From: Amphiplicatus metriothermophilus
Lineage (GTDB): Bacteria; Pseudomonadota; Alphaproteobacteria; Caulobacterales; Parvularculaceae
Direction: 5' to 3'
NCBI RefSeq assembly: GCF_900199215.1
Contig: NZ_FZQA01000002.1
Span: 323,501 to 387,500 of the forward strand
DNA length: 64,000 bases
Part shown: in pieces, positions 25,801 to 34,702 of the stretch
How positions within the stretch are numbered: position 1 is the first letter of the stretch
How the letters are laid out: each line of letters begins with the position of its first letter
Translations under genes and position numbers: made by a program
Notes under the pieces: model-generated
The model's input: only the letters and a program-made list of their open reading frames with translations
Database searches by the model: none
What the model was told of the DNA's origin: nothing

Positions 25801-25855
25801 CCTGCTGGCGCTGGCGCGATCCTTGAAACGGCCGATAAAGGCCGCCGGGTCCGGG

Positions 25856-25904
25856 GACCATCACAGGCCGGGAGCCGTCACAGGCCGAAAGCCGTCACAT
25901 CATG
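25856..25904 (+). repeat. Short degenerate tandem repeat ahead of the Wzy-like gene
   Basis: A unit close to AGCCGTCACAGGCCGA occurs about three times in a row (starting near 25856, 25873 and 25889), the last running into the ATG at 25902. No clear Shine-Dalgarno sequence is present, so this repeat is in the place of the translation initiation region. Confidence 0.4.
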
Positions 25905-27197
25905 CGCGACGCCCTGCTTCTGCTGTTCATTCTCGCCTGCTCGGGGCTGGCGCTGCGCTATCCTTTCGCCGGCGTTCTCGCCTGGGCGTGGTTCGCGCTG
26001 ATGGCGCCCCATCAGTTCGCCTACGGCGTTTACGGCCTGCCGCTTAACGAGATCATCGCCGTCGCGACTCTCGCCGGCGTCGCGATCGCGGGCGAATGGC
26101 GGCGCTTCCGTCTAGACCGGACGACGGTCCTGCTCGCCCTGTTCGCCGGGTGGCTGTGCGTCTCGCAGGTCTTTTCTCTCGACCCGGATCATTCCGCCGT
26201 CTATTTCGACCGTTTCGTCAAGACGCTGATCTTCGCGATCGTCTGCGCGCTCATGGCGCGCGACCGGCTGCGCTTCCATGCGCTGTTATGGATGCTCGTC
26301 GTCGCGATCGGCTATTTCGCCGCGAAGGGCGGGCTGTTCACGCTCGCCACGCTCGGCCGTTTCCGCGTGCAGGGCGTCGAGAACACGGTGCTGGAGGACA
26401 ACAACCATCTCGGGCTCGCCATGACTGCGATCCTGCCGCTCATTCTCTATCTGCGCGGGGAGGCGAAACACGCCGCCGTCAGGGCGGGCCTGCTCGCGCT
26501 GTTCGCGTTGGCGCTCGTCGCCATTCTCGGCACGCATTCGCGCGGAGCGCTGATCGCGCTCGCCGTCTTCGCCGGCTTTTTCTGGCTGCGCGCGCGGCGG
26601 AAGTTTCTCATTCTCGCCGGGCTCGCCGCGGTGCTCGTTCCGGCGGTCGCCTTCATGCCGCCGGCCTGGAAAGAACGCATGCAGACGATCACGCAGGCCG
26701 CCGAGGATCCTTCCTTCATGGGCCGCGTCGACGCCTGGATCGTCAACATGAAGCTCGCCGAGGCCCATCCGCTGACCGGCGCGGGCCTGCGCAACTCCTA
26801 TCAGAAGGAGATCGCCGCGACGGTCGATCCTGTGCGCGCCGAGACCGCCAAGGCCGCCCACAGCATTTACTTCGAAGTGCTGGGCGGCGCCGGGTTCGTC
26901 GGCCTTGCGCTTTATCTCGCGGCCGTCGCTTCGGCGCTCATGGCGGCGGGCGAGATCCGCCGGCGCGCGAACGCCCCGCCCTGGGCGAGCCGGTTCGCCT
27001 GGTTCGCGCAGATGTCGCTCGTCGTGTTCTGCGCGGGCGGCGCGGCGGTCTCGCTGGAGATGTGGGACGGCTATCTGATCGTCATGGCGCTGATCGCCGC
27101 GCTCTCCCGGCTCGTCGCCGAGCCGAAAGCAGCCCCGGCGCCAGCCGGCTGGCGGGCGCGCGCCCGCGGCGCGCCGTCGCGAAAGCCTCCGTCCTGA
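25902..27197 (+). CDS. Wzy/O-antigen ligase-like membrane protein (exosortase-A-associated type)
   Basis: A 431-residue polytopic membrane protein with about ten hydrophobic segments. The N-terminal region, with FILACSGLALRYPFAGVLAWAWFALMAPHQFAYG, resembles DUF5935 of putative O-glycosylation ligases linked to exosortase A systems, and the central THSRGALIALAVF and the large loop KLAEAHPLTGAGLRNSYQKEIA match Wzy_C/WaaL-type proteins, which polymerise or transfer undecaprenyl-linked glycans at the outer face of the inner membrane. No exosortase, glycosyltransferase or flippase gene is nearby, so the gene is isolated from any pathway. Its downstream end nearly touches the convergent CDF transporter gene (9 bases between stops). 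Confidence 0.75.
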   Translation: MRDALLLLFILACSGLALRYPFAGVLAWAWFALMAPHQFAYGVYGLPLNEIIAVATLAGVAIAGEWRRFRLDRTTVLLALFAGWLCVSQVFSLDPDHSAVYFDRFVKTLIFAIVCALMARDRLRFHALLWMLVVAIGYFAAKGGLFTLATLGRFRVQGVENTVLEDNNHLGLAMTAILPLILYLRGEAKHAAVRAGLLALFALALVAILGTHSRGALIALAVFAGFFWLRARRKFLILAGLAAVLVPAVAFMPPAWKERMQTITQAAEDPSFMGRVDAWIVNMKLAEAHPLTGAGLRNSYQKEIAATVDPVRAETAKAAHSIYFEVLGGAGFVGLALYLAAVASALMAAGEIRRRANAPPWASRFAWFAQMSLVVFCAGGAAVSLEMWDGYLIVMALIAALSRLVAEPKAAPAPAGWRARARGAPSRKPPS

Positions 27198-27206
27198 TCT
27201 TTTCGG

Positions 27207-28208
27207 CTATTTCTGGCCGACGAAGGCCGCATTCGGAGTCGAGGCCGAACCGGCCTCCCGCCGGCGCGGCGCGGGCGCTTCATGGGCGCGAGAGGAAGCC
27301 TGCGGCGCGGGCGCGCCCGCCAGGTCCGGACAGCATGTTCCCGCCACTTCGATCTGCACGGTCGAATGCGCGATGCCGTAACGCTCTTCGAGATAGGATT
27401 TGATATGGGCGAGCGCTGCCGGGCCCTGCGCCGGGTCTTCGACGCAGGCGTGCAAGGTCAGCCGCGCGTGTTCCGGCGCGAGCTGCCAGATGCGGACATC
27501 ATGCACGTCGACAATCTCCGGCGCCGACTCCTTGAGATCCGCCTGCAGGGCCGACACGTCGATATGCCGGGGCGCGCCTTCCAGCAGAATGAACCCGGCC
27601 TCGCGGATCAGCCGGTAGGCCGAATAGGCGATCAGCGCGGCCACCATGATCGACAGGATGGGATCGATCCGCATCCAGCCGGTCGTCGCGATGACCACGG
27701 CGGCGATCACGGCGGCGACCGAGCCCAGCATGTCGCTGACGACATGCAGCAACGCTCCGCGTACGTTGAGATCGCGCGTGTGACCGCGATTGAGGATGAA
27801 AAACGCCACGCCGTTCGCCGCTAGGCCCGTCAGCGCGACGGCAAGCATCGCGCCCCACTTCACATCGGGCGGCGCCTGCAGCCTGCCGACGGCCTCGATG
27901 ACGATCCAGACCAGCAGGAACAGCAGAAACAGTCCGTTGGCGAAAGCCGCCAGCACCTGCGCGCGGCGATAGCCGAAATGCAGCCGCTCGTCGGCCGGGC
28001 GCCGCGCGAACCAGTGCGCGCTCGCCGCCAGGCCCAGCGCGACCGCGTCGGTCAGCATGTGCGCGGCGTCGGCGAGCAGCGCGAGCGAGCCGGCGAGCAC
28101 GCCGCCGATCGTCTCCACGATCATGAACACGACGATGACGGCGAAGGCGGCGAGCAGGCGGTTCATGCCCTCGCCCGTTTTGTCATGCCGATGTTCGCAG
28201 TGCGTCAC
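27207..28208 (-). CDS. Cation diffusion facilitator (zinc/cobalt/cadmium efflux)
   Basis: A 333-residue CDF transporter that exports divalent metals by proton antiport. Six membrane segments are visible; LADAAHMLTDAVALG (TM2) and HVVSDMLGSVAAVIAA (TM5) carry the HxxxD metal-site pairs, and the cytoplasmic domain includes DVHDVRIWQLAPEHARLTLHACV. The Cys-Cys in GTCCPDL and a His-containing N-terminus (MTHCEHRHDK) could add metal contacts. The start at 28208 has no strong ribosome site; Met15 (28166) is an alternative. The tail (~40 residues) is low complexity. A ZIP importer gene is divergent from it across 352 bases, suggesting zinc balance as the shared theme, although no Zur or metal operator was identified. 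Confidence 0.9.
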   Translation of the reverse strand: MTHCEHRHDKTGEGMNRLLAAFAVIVVFMIVETIGGVLAGSLALLADAAHMLTDAVALGLAASAHWFARRPADERLHFGYRRAQVLAAFANGLFLLFLLVWIVIEAVGRLQAPPDVKWGAMLAVALTGLAANGVAFFILNRGHTRDLNVRGALLHVVSDMLGSVAAVIAAVVIATTGWMRIDPILSIMVAALIAYSAYRLIREAGFILLEGAPRHIDVSALQADLKESAPEIVDVHDVRIWQLAPEHARLTLHACVEDPAQGPAALAHIKSYLEERYGIAHSTVQIEVAGTCCPDLAGAPAPQASSRAHEAPAPRRREAGSASTPNAAFVGQK

Positions 28209-28560
28209 GCTTCAGCCCGTCGATCGATCGCCATCCCGAACTGACGCCGCTTTACGGTGCGACAGCTTCAGCGGCGCCTGACACTACGCTTGCGCGCGCG
28301 ACAGGAGCAAGCATTAAGGGCTTTATTTCGCGCCTCTGTCTATCACAAGATGATAACGACGGGAGCGCAGATCCGTATTGGGGTAAACGCCGGAAACAAC
28401 GGCGCACGATCGGACGCGAAGAAGGGTGACGTGATAACATCTTCGCTGTAAAGGTGGGCGGCGCTGCGCGCCTGTCCGGCGCCTCGAACGGCGACGCCGA
28501 CCGGCGGGGACGGTTCGACAAGGGCGCAATGAGAGGGCGGAGCGAAGGGGACTCGCCGGC
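28209..28560. other. 352-bp intergenic region between CDF and ZIP genes
   Basis: Divergent promoter region. It is locally AT-richer (28310-28450) than the surrounding DNA, with stretches such as TATCACAAGATGATAACG, but I found no convincing paired promoter hexamers, metal-regulator operator or RNA. Short open frames here have no family resemblance. Confidence 0.4.
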
Positions 28561-29304
28561 GTGTTCGGGGATGGTCAGATGCCGAGCGGGGTGATCGCCG
28601 CGCTTTTCGCCGGCCTTGTGAGCACGGCGGGCCTGTTCGCCATGCTCCTGCTCAAGGACTGGAGCCGGCGCAACAGCCCCTCCTTCTCTGCTTTCGCGGT
28701 CGGTTTTCTTCTCGTCACGGTGTTGATGCACCTGATCCCGGAAGCGCTCAGCTATTCGTTCGGCGCGTGGCGCTGGATGGCGCTGGGGTTCGCCGCGCTG
28801 TTCGCCTTCGGCCTCTCCTTGCGCCTTTTCACCCGCCGCCGGATCGAGAGCGCGAATCTCGCCTTCGGCTACGCCTCGATCATCGCGCTGGGGGCGCATT
28901 CGTTTCTCGACGGGGTTCTTTACGATCTCGCCTATCGCGGCGACCTGTTCACCGGCTGGATCGCCACCATGGGCCTCATGCTGCACGAGTTTCCGGAGGG
29001 AGCGATCGCCTTCTATCTCCTGCGCGAGGCAGGCATGGCCCGATTGCCGGCGGGGGTTCTGGCCTTCGTCGCCGCCGCGCTGACAACCGTCGCGGGCGCG
29101 TGCCTTTCGGCTTACTCGCCGTGGACGTCGGACCTTCCTTACGCGGCGTTTCTCGGCATGACGGCCGGCGGCCTGGTCTATGTGACCGCCTTCCATCTCG
29201 GTCCTCACTCCACCCGCGCGCCTCATCCGCTCGGCTACCGTCTGATGAGCCTCGGGGTGATCGTGGGGCTTTTGGCGATCATCTTCCGCCACGGGGCCCA
29301 TTGA
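28561..29304 (+). CDS. ZIP-family metal transporter
   Basis: A 247-residue ZIP permease that imports zinc or related divalent metals to the cytoplasm. Eight hydrophobic segments are visible. The binuclear metal site is in TM4-TM5: ALGAHSFLDGVLYD and GLMLHEFPEGAIAFYLL. The GTG at 28561 is preceded by GAAGGGG; the ATG at 28579 would shorten the protein by six residues and is equally possible. It is divergent from the CDF efflux gene. Substrate is inferred from the family only; iron or manganese are possible. Confidence 0.88.
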   Translation: MFGDGQMPSGVIAALFAGLVSTAGLFAMLLLKDWSRRNSPSFSAFAVGFLLVTVLMHLIPEALSYSFGAWRWMALGFAALFAFGLSLRLFTRRRIESANLAFGYASIIALGAHSFLDGVLYDLAYRGDLFTGWIATMGLMLHEFPEGAIAFYLLREAGMARLPAGVLAFVAAALTTVAGACLSAYSPWTSDLPYAAFLGMTAGGLVYVTAFHLGPHSTRAPHPLGYRLMSLGVIVGLLAIIFRHGAH

Positions 29305-29473
29305 GCGCGCGTGATCGCCCTGCGCCGAGGCCCGGAGGAGACACCGACCGTTCGTCTGCGCCCCCGGCGAACCCCAGGCCCTTCCCTAGCAGGCGCGTCA
29401 AAATACTTTATTTTTTAAAGTCATTTGTGTATGTACGAAACTCGCCGCTATGGCCGCGCTCAGGGAGCCTCGC

Positions 29474-29884
29474 ATGAACCTCGCGCCCATTCTCGTCGCG
29501 CCGATCCAGATCCAGATTCACCTCGTCAGCGCCGTCGCCGCGTTTCTCCTCGGCGCGGTCATCCTGCTCAACCGGAAAGGCACGCGTTTTCACAAGATGC
29601 TGGGATGGACCTACGTGTTGCTGATGACCGTAGTGGCGGTCTCGGCCGTCTTCATCCGGCGACCCGAAGGCGCGGGCTGGAGCGTGAACGGCTATACGCC
29701 GATCCATCTTTTCGTCGTGCTGACGGCGGTCTCATTGCCGCTCGCCCTGTTCCATATCCGACGCGGAAACGTGAAAGGCCACGCCGGCTCGATGATCGGG
29801 CTTTTCGTCGGCGGACTGGTCATCGCCGGCGCGCTGACCTTGCTCCCGGGGCGGATCATGCACGCGGTCGTTTTCGGCGGGTGA
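29474..29884 (+). CDS. DUF2306 membrane protein
   Basis: A 136-residue protein with four predicted membrane helices and conserved histidines (QIQIHLVSAVAAF, TRFHKMLGWTYV, YTPIHLFVVLTAVSLPLALFHIRRGN, KGHAGSMIGLFVGGL), the pattern of the DUF2306 family. The histidines in helices suggest haem or metal contact, but no function is established. The ATG at 29474 fits the hydrophobic start; a GGGAG sequence precedes it. Its stop is 3 bases from that of the convergent enoyl-CoA hydratase gene. Confidence 0.8.
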   Translation: MNLAPILVAPIQIQIHLVSAVAAFLLGAVILLNRKGTRFHKMLGWTYVLLMTVVAVSAVFIRRPEGAGWSVNGYTPIHLFVVLTAVSLPLALFHIRRGNVKGHAGSMIGLFVGGLVIAGALTLLPGRIMHAVVFGG

Positions 29885-29887
29885 ACC

Positions 29888-30658
29888 TCACCGCCCGTTG
29901 AACGCCGGCTTCCGCTTTTGCATCAGCGCCATGACGCCTTCGCGGCAGTCTTCGGTGGCGATGAGGGTCTTCTGCAGCATCGCTTCATAGGCCATCGCAT
30001 TTCGAAGGCCCGACTGGGCCGCGGCGCGAAAGGCGCGCTTGGTCGCGGCGAGGGCGAGCGGGGCCCGCTCGGCGAGCGAGGCGGCCCATTCGAGCGATTC
30101 CGGAACGACGCGCTCGCCCGGAACGACCCGGTTGACGAGCCCAAGCTCAAGGCAGCGCGCGGCCGGTATCTTCTCCGCCTCCACGGCGAGCTGATAGGCC
30201 CGCGCATAGCCGACCTCCTGCGTCAGCAGCCAGGAGAGCCCGCCGTCGGGAACGAGGCCGATATTGGAGAAGGCGCTCATCAGATAGGCGTCCTCGCCCA
30301 TGACTCTGAGATCGCAGGCGAGCGCAAGCGTCATGCCGATTCCCGCCGCCGGCCCGTTAATCGCCGCGATCACCGGCTTCTCGCAGGTCATGATGACGGA
30401 GAGGAACGCGCCATATTCCGTATTCAGAATGTCTTCGATCGTGCGCGGGCTCGACGCGTCTGTGACGTCCGCCCCGGCGCTGAAGCCCCGCCCCTCGCCG
30501 GTTATGACGACCGCGCGCAGCGTCGCGTCGGCTGAGGCGCGCGTCATGGCGTCGAGTAGATCGGCGCGCATCGCCGCGTCGAAAGCGTTGAGCGTCTGCG
30601 GACGATTGAGCGTGACGAGGGCCGTCGTCTCGCCGCGCTTTTCGTATTTCACCGTCAT
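29888..30658 (-). CDS. Enoyl-CoA hydratase/isomerase family, PaaG-like
   Basis: A 256-residue crotonase-fold enzyme acting on acyl-CoA thioesters. The oxyanion-hole segments are GRGFSAGADVTD (near residue 60) and INGPAAGIGMTLALACDLRVM (near 100). The catalytic region reads SAFSNIGLVPDGGLSWLL, with Asp where PaaG-type isomerases carry it, so an isomerase or specialised hydratase is more likely than FadB-type hydratase. A GAGG-like ribosome site precedes the ATG at 30658. No other beta-oxidation gene is adjacent, so the substrate cannot be placed. Confidence 0.85.
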   Translation of the reverse strand: MTVKYEKRGETTALVTLNRPQTLNAFDAAMRADLLDAMTRASADATLRAVVITGEGRGFSAGADVTDASSPRTIEDILNTEYGAFLSVIMTCEKPVIAAINGPAAGIGMTLALACDLRVMGEDAYLMSAFSNIGLVPDGGLSWLLTQEVGYARAYQLAVEAEKIPAARCLELGLVNRVVPGERVVPESLEWAASLAERAPLALAATKRAFRAAAQSGLRNAMAYEAMLQKTLIATEDCREGVMALMQKRKPAFNGR

Positions 30659-31111
30659 TGAGGCCTCCTTCTTCCGCGCCGGACTTCGTTTCTGCCAAAC
30701 GCCGCGCGGACGCGCTACGCCTGCAAGCAGCGCCGGGCGCGCCAGTCGCGAGTCATTCGCTCACCTTTAGGTGGACGGCGCTCTTAGAGATTTCAAAGCG
30801 TTAGCCGAAAAACGGGGATAGTTATCCCCGCCTTTCGGCCAGAGCTTATCCTTCGGCTGCTGCGTCGCGGACTCCCCCGCGTCGCGGCGCAGGGTCCGGC
30901 GCGCACGCGCCGCGTCGCGTTCAGGGCGCAAGAGCGCCGGGCCTCTCGCTGTTTGACATCGTGGACCCTGCGCAGGCGTCGGCGCGAAGCTGTCGCCTGC
31001 GAACGACGCGCCGAACGGGCGCCGGGGCCGGACGCGCTCTGGCCTCGCGCCCGGATCGGCGTTACTCCACTTGCTGAAAGACGCAGTCGCCTCAACGCGG
31101 AGGAGTGAGTC
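30659..31111. promoter_or_regulatory. 453-bp divergent intergenic region carrying dispersed-element copy 2
   Basis: Lies between the starts of the enoyl-CoA hydratase and the aldehyde dehydrogenase genes. It contains the two-palindrome element at 30762-30839. The remaining ~270 bases (30840-31111) are very GC-rich; I saw no gene and no clear promoter. A GGAGGAG ribosome site for the dehydrogenase is at about 31099-31105. Confidence 0.5.
30762..30839. repeat. Two-palindrome dispersed element, copy 2
   Basis: CACCT-TT-AGGTG (30762-30773) is followed, exactly 51 bases from its first base, by CGGGGATA-GT-TATCCCCG (30813-30830). Here the hairpin is extended by GCCGAAA (30804-30810) pairing with TTTCGGC (30833-30839), giving a long near-continuous stem. 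It shares TTAGCC.AAA and the whole palindrome with copy 1 at 16601-16673; the bases between palindromes are not conserved. Confidence 0.75.
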
Positions 31112-32545
31112 ATGATCGACAGCCGCTTTTTCCGGCAGGAATGCTACATCGACGGCGCCTGGATTGGCGCAGACGAGACGATCCCCGTCGACAACCCGGC
31201 GACCGGCGAGGTCATCGGGACCGTTCCGAAATTCGCCCGCAAGGAGACGGCGAAGGCGATCGATGCCGCGCACGCCGCCTTCGCGGACTGGCGCGGACGC
31301 CCCGCCGCCGAACGCGCCGCCTACTGCCTGAAGATCCACGACGCGCTGATGGCGAACCAGGAAGAGCTCGGCCGGCTCCTGACCATCGAGATGGGCAAGC
31401 CGCTCGCCGAAGCGAAGGGCGAGGTCGCCTATGCGGCCGCCTTCTTCAAATGGTTCGGCGAAGAGGCCCGGCGCGTCTATGGCGACGTCGTCCCCTCGCC
31501 CTGGGCCGACAAGCGCATCGTCGTGACCAAGGAGCCCGTGGGCGTCGTCGGCTCGATCACGCCGTGGAACTTCCCCACCGCGATGATCGCGCGCAAGGCC
31601 GCCGCCGCGCTCGCAGCCGGCTGCACGGTGGTCGCCAAGCCCGCCTCGCAGACGCCCTACTCCGCCCTCGCCTACGGGGTGATCGCCGAGGAGATCGGCC
31701 TGCCGAAGGGCGTTCTCAACATCCTGACCGGCTCGGCCGCCGCCATCGGCGACGAGCTGTGCGAGAACCCCAAGGTGCGAAAGATCACCTTCACCGGCTC
31801 CACGCCCGTGGGCAAGGAGCTCGCCTCCAAGGCGACGAAGCACATGAAGCGCGTATCCATGGAGCTCGGCGGCAACGCGCCCTTCATCGTCTTCGACGAC
31901 GCCGATCTCGACCGCGCGGTCGCCGGGGCCGTGGCCTCGAAATACCGCAATTCCGGCCAGACCTGCGTGTGCTCGAACCGCATCTACGTGCAGGCCGGCG
32001 TCTATGACGTCTTCGCCGAGAAGCTCGCCGCGGCGGCGAAGGCGCTGAAAGTCGGCGACGGGCTCGAGCCCGGCGTGCAGCAGGGCCCGCTCATCGACGA
32101 GGCGGGCGTGCGCAAGGTCGAAGAGCATATCGAGGACGCTACGAAGAAAGGCGCGAAGGTCATTCTCGGCGGCAAGCGCCGCGAGGGCCTGTGGTTCGAG
32201 CCGACGGTGCTCACGGGCGTAACCGCCGACATGCTGGTCGCCCGCGAGGAGACCTTCGGCCCGCTCGCCCCGCTTTTTCGTTTCGAGACGGAGGAAGAGG
32301 CGATCCGCCTTGCAAACGACACCGAATACGGCCTTGCGGCCTACTTCTACACGCGCGATCTCGGCCGCGCCTTCCGCGTGATGGAGGCGCTCGAATACGG
32401 CATCGTCGGCGTCAACGAGGGCATCATCTCGACCGAGGTCGCGCCCTTCGGCGGGGTCAAGGATTCCGGCATGGGCCGGGAAGGCTCGAAATACGGTCTC
32501 GACGACTATCTCAACATCAAATACGGCCTGATCGGCGGGCTGTGA
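31112..32545 (+). CDS. gabD: NAD(P)-dependent succinate-semialdehyde dehydrogenase-like aldehyde dehydrogenase
   Basis: A 477-residue aldehyde dehydrogenase of the succinate-semialdehyde type, oxidising the semialdehyde to succinate with NAD(P)+. Motifs: ITPWNFPTAMIARKAAAALAAGC (cofactor binding), FTGSTPVGKEL, the general-base Glu in SMELGGNAPFIVFDDAD, and catalytic Cys285 in SGQTCVCSNR, the Cys-x-Cys form usual in GabD. The C-terminus KDSGMGREGSKYGLDDYLNIKY is also GabD-like. The ATG has a strong GGAGGAG site. No GABA transaminase is adjacent; glutarate semialdehyde is an alternative substrate. The P-type ATPase gene follows after 25 bases. Confidence 0.88.
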   Translation: MIDSRFFRQECYIDGAWIGADETIPVDNPATGEVIGTVPKFARKETAKAIDAAHAAFADWRGRPAAERAAYCLKIHDALMANQEELGRLLTIEMGKPLAEAKGEVAYAAAFFKWFGEEARRVYGDVVPSPWADKRIVVTKEPVGVVGSITPWNFPTAMIARKAAAALAAGCTVVAKPASQTPYSALAYGVIAEEIGLPKGVLNILTGSAAAIGDELCENPKVRKITFTGSTPVGKELASKATKHMKRVSMELGGNAPFIVFDDADLDRAVAGAVASKYRNSGQTCVCSNRIYVQAGVYDVFAEKLAAAAKALKVGDGLEPGVQQGPLIDEAGVRKVEEHIEDATKKGAKVILGGKRREGLWFEPTVLTGVTADMLVAREETFGPLAPLFRFETEEEAIRLANDTEYGLAAYFYTRDLGRAFRVMEALEYGIVGVNEGIISTEVAPFGGVKDSGMGREGSKYGLDDYLNIKYGLIGGL

Positions 32546-32570
32546 TGCGCAATCGACAGCCTTCGCCCCG

Positions 32571-34637
32571 ATGACGTCCGACGACCGCTCCTCGCCCGAA
32601 ACCGCCGGCCGCGCGCATCATGACCACGCCGCGCATGCGGCGCATCGCGACGGCGGCCTTGCGGCGCATGACAAGCACGCCGGCCACAGCGTCGCCATGT
32701 TCCGGAACCTGTTCTGGATTTCTCTCGCGCTGACGGTTCCGGCGCTTGTCTGGGAGCCGATGCTGCAGGAATGGTTCGGTTACCGAGCGCCGGAATTTCC
32801 GGGCTCGTCTTATATTCCTGCGGTCTTCGCGACGCTTGTCTTCCTATATGGCGGGCGCGTCTTTTTGGCCGGCGCCTGGCGCGAGCTCGCCGACCGCGCG
32901 CCCGGCATGATGACCCTCATCGGGCTCGCCATCACGGTCGCCTTCGCCTACAGCGCCGCGGTGACGCTGGGCTTTCGCGGCCACCCGCTGTGGTGGGAGC
33001 TGGCCACGCTCGTCACGATCATGCTGCTCGGCCACTGGATCGAAATGCGCTCGATCTTTCAGGCCAAGGGCGCGCTCACGGAGCTCGCAAAGCTGCTGCC
33101 GGACGAGGCCGAGCGCATCGTGGAGGGCGACCGGACAGAGCGCGCGCCGATCGACAGGCTGAGGCCGGGCGATCTCGTGCTGATCCGGCCAGGCGCGTCG
33201 GTTCCCGCCGACGGCGTCGTGAAGAGCGGCGAAAGCGCCGTCAATGAAGCGCTAATCACCGGCGAATCGCGGCCTGTTCAGAAAACGCCCGGCGACAAGG
33301 TCATCGCCGGCTCAATCAACGGGCAGGGCTCGCTGCGGGTCGCGGTTACGGGCGTCGGGGAAGGAACGGCGCTCGCGGGGATCATGCGCCTTGTCGCCGA
33401 AGCGCAAAGCTCGCGCTCGCGCGCCCAGGCGCTGGCCGACCGCGCGGCGCAGCTTCTCACCTACGCGGCGGTCGCCGCCGGTCTCGTCACGGGCGCGGCA
33501 TGGAGCGCGCTCGGCGCTGGCGTCGATTACGTCGTCACCCGCGTCGTCACGGTGCTGGTGATCGCCTGTCCCCATGCGCTGGGGCTCGCGATTCCGCTGG
33601 TCGTCGCGATCTCAACGACGCTCGCGGCGCGCAACGGGCTCCTGGTGCGCGACCGTCGCGGGCTCGAAGAGGCCCGCAATCTCGACATTGTCGTCTTCGA
33701 TAAGACCGGCACGCTGACTCTGGGCGAGCATCGCGTCGTCGAGACCGTCGCAGCTGAAAGCATCAGGCCGGACGAAGCGCTGCGCCTCGCGGCCGCGGTG
33801 GAGCGCGATTCCGAGCACCCGATCGCCCAGGCGCTTTTGAGGTCGGCCGAAGCGTGCGGCCTTGACGTTCCGAAAGCAGAACGCTTCGAGTCCATGCCCG
33901 GCCGCGGCGTGCGCGCACAGATCGGCGCGCGCGCTCTGCTTGTAGGCGGGCCGGCCCTGCTGGAAAGGGAAGGCATCGACGCCGCGCCGATGCTGCGCGA
34001 AGCGGCGGAGCGGTTCGGCGCCGCCGGCAGCGCCGCCATCTGGCTCGCGGAAAAGGGCGTCGCCCTCGCCGTTTTCGCCGTCGCCGATGCGATCCGTCCG
34101 GAATCGCGCGACGCCGTCGCACGCCTGCAAGAGGCGGGCGTCGAGGTCGCCATGCTCACCGGCGACTCGCAGCCCGTCGCCGATCATGTCGCAAGGGAGC
34201 TAGGGATCGGCAAGGTCTTCGCGCAGGTGCTGCCCGAAGAAAAGGCCGAACGCATCAAAGCGCTGCAGGCCGAAGGAAGGCGCGTCGCCATGGTCGGCGA
34301 CGGCGTGAACGACGCGCCGGCGCTGGCGACCGCCGACGTCGGCGTCGCCATCGGCGCGGGAACCGACGTCGCTGTCGAGGCAGGCGACGTGGTCCTCGTA
34401 CGCAGCGATCCGCGCGATGTGGCGCGAATCATCGCGCTGAGCCGCGCCAGCTACGGCAAGATGCTGCAGAATCTGTGGTGGGCTGCGGGCTATAACATTT
34501 TCGCGATTCCGCTCGCCGCGGGCGCGCTGGCTTGGGCGGGCATCGTGCTTGCGCCGGCGTTCGGCGCCATACTGATGTCGGCGAGCACGGTGATCGTCGC
34601 CCTTAACGCGCAGCTCCTCCGGCGGCTGCGGCTATGA
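32571..34637 (+). CDS. Copper-translocating P1B-type ATPase, CopB class
   Basis: A 688-residue heavy-metal P-type ATPase. The N-terminus is His-rich (HHDHAAHAAH, DKHAGHS) and has no CxxC metal-binding domain. The membrane metal site is C333-P-H335 (VIACPHALGLAIPL), the mark of CopB-class (P1B-3) pumps rather than CPC CopA. Phosphorylation Asp377 is in FDKTGTLT; the actuator has LITGESRPVQK, the P domain has VGDGVNDAPALATADVGVAIG. It exports Cu+/Cu2+ or Ag+ from the cytoplasm. The stop codon overlaps an in-frame ATG of the next open frame (ATGA), so the small membrane protein downstream may be co-expressed. Confidence 0.92.
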   Translation: MTSDDRSSPETAGRAHHDHAAHAAHRDGGLAAHDKHAGHSVAMFRNLFWISLALTVPALVWEPMLQEWFGYRAPEFPGSSYIPAVFATLVFLYGGRVFLAGAWRELADRAPGMMTLIGLAITVAFAYSAAVTLGFRGHPLWWELATLVTIMLLGHWIEMRSIFQAKGALTELAKLLPDEAERIVEGDRTERAPIDRLRPGDLVLIRPGASVPADGVVKSGESAVNEALITGESRPVQKTPGDKVIAGSINGQGSLRVAVTGVGEGTALAGIMRLVAEAQSSRSRAQALADRAAQLLTYAAVAAGLVTGAAWSALGAGVDYVVTRVVTVLVIACPHALGLAIPLVVAISTTLAARNGLLVRDRRGLEEARNLDIVVFDKTGTLTLGEHRVVETVAAESIRPDEALRLAAAVERDSEHPIAQALLRSAEACGLDVPKAERFESMPGRGVRAQIGARALLVGGPALLEREGIDAAPMLREAAERFGAAGSAAIWLAEKGVALAVFAVADAIRPESRDAVARLQEAGVEVAMLTGDSQPVADHVARELGIGKVFAQVLPEEKAERIKALQAEGRRVAMVGDGVNDAPALATADVGVAIGAGTDVAVEAGDVVLVRSDPRDVARIIALSRASYGKMLQNLWWAAGYNIFAIPLAAGALAWAGIVLAPAFGAILMSASTVIVALNAQLLRRLRL

Positions 34638-34702
34638 TCGCCAGACGTCCCGCCATGACGGCCTTTGATCCTGCGCGCGGCGCCAAACGAGGGGACAATC
34701 CG

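Noticed and set aside
24838-27197. A genomic island inserted at tRNA-Arg
   Set aside because: No integrase, no duplicated tRNA end, no shift in base composition that I could see; only a toxin-antitoxin pair and one Wzy-like gene lie there.
28257-28451. A 64-codon frame between the CDF and ZIP genes
   Set aside because: No ribosome site, no family resemblance, and composition unlike genes here.
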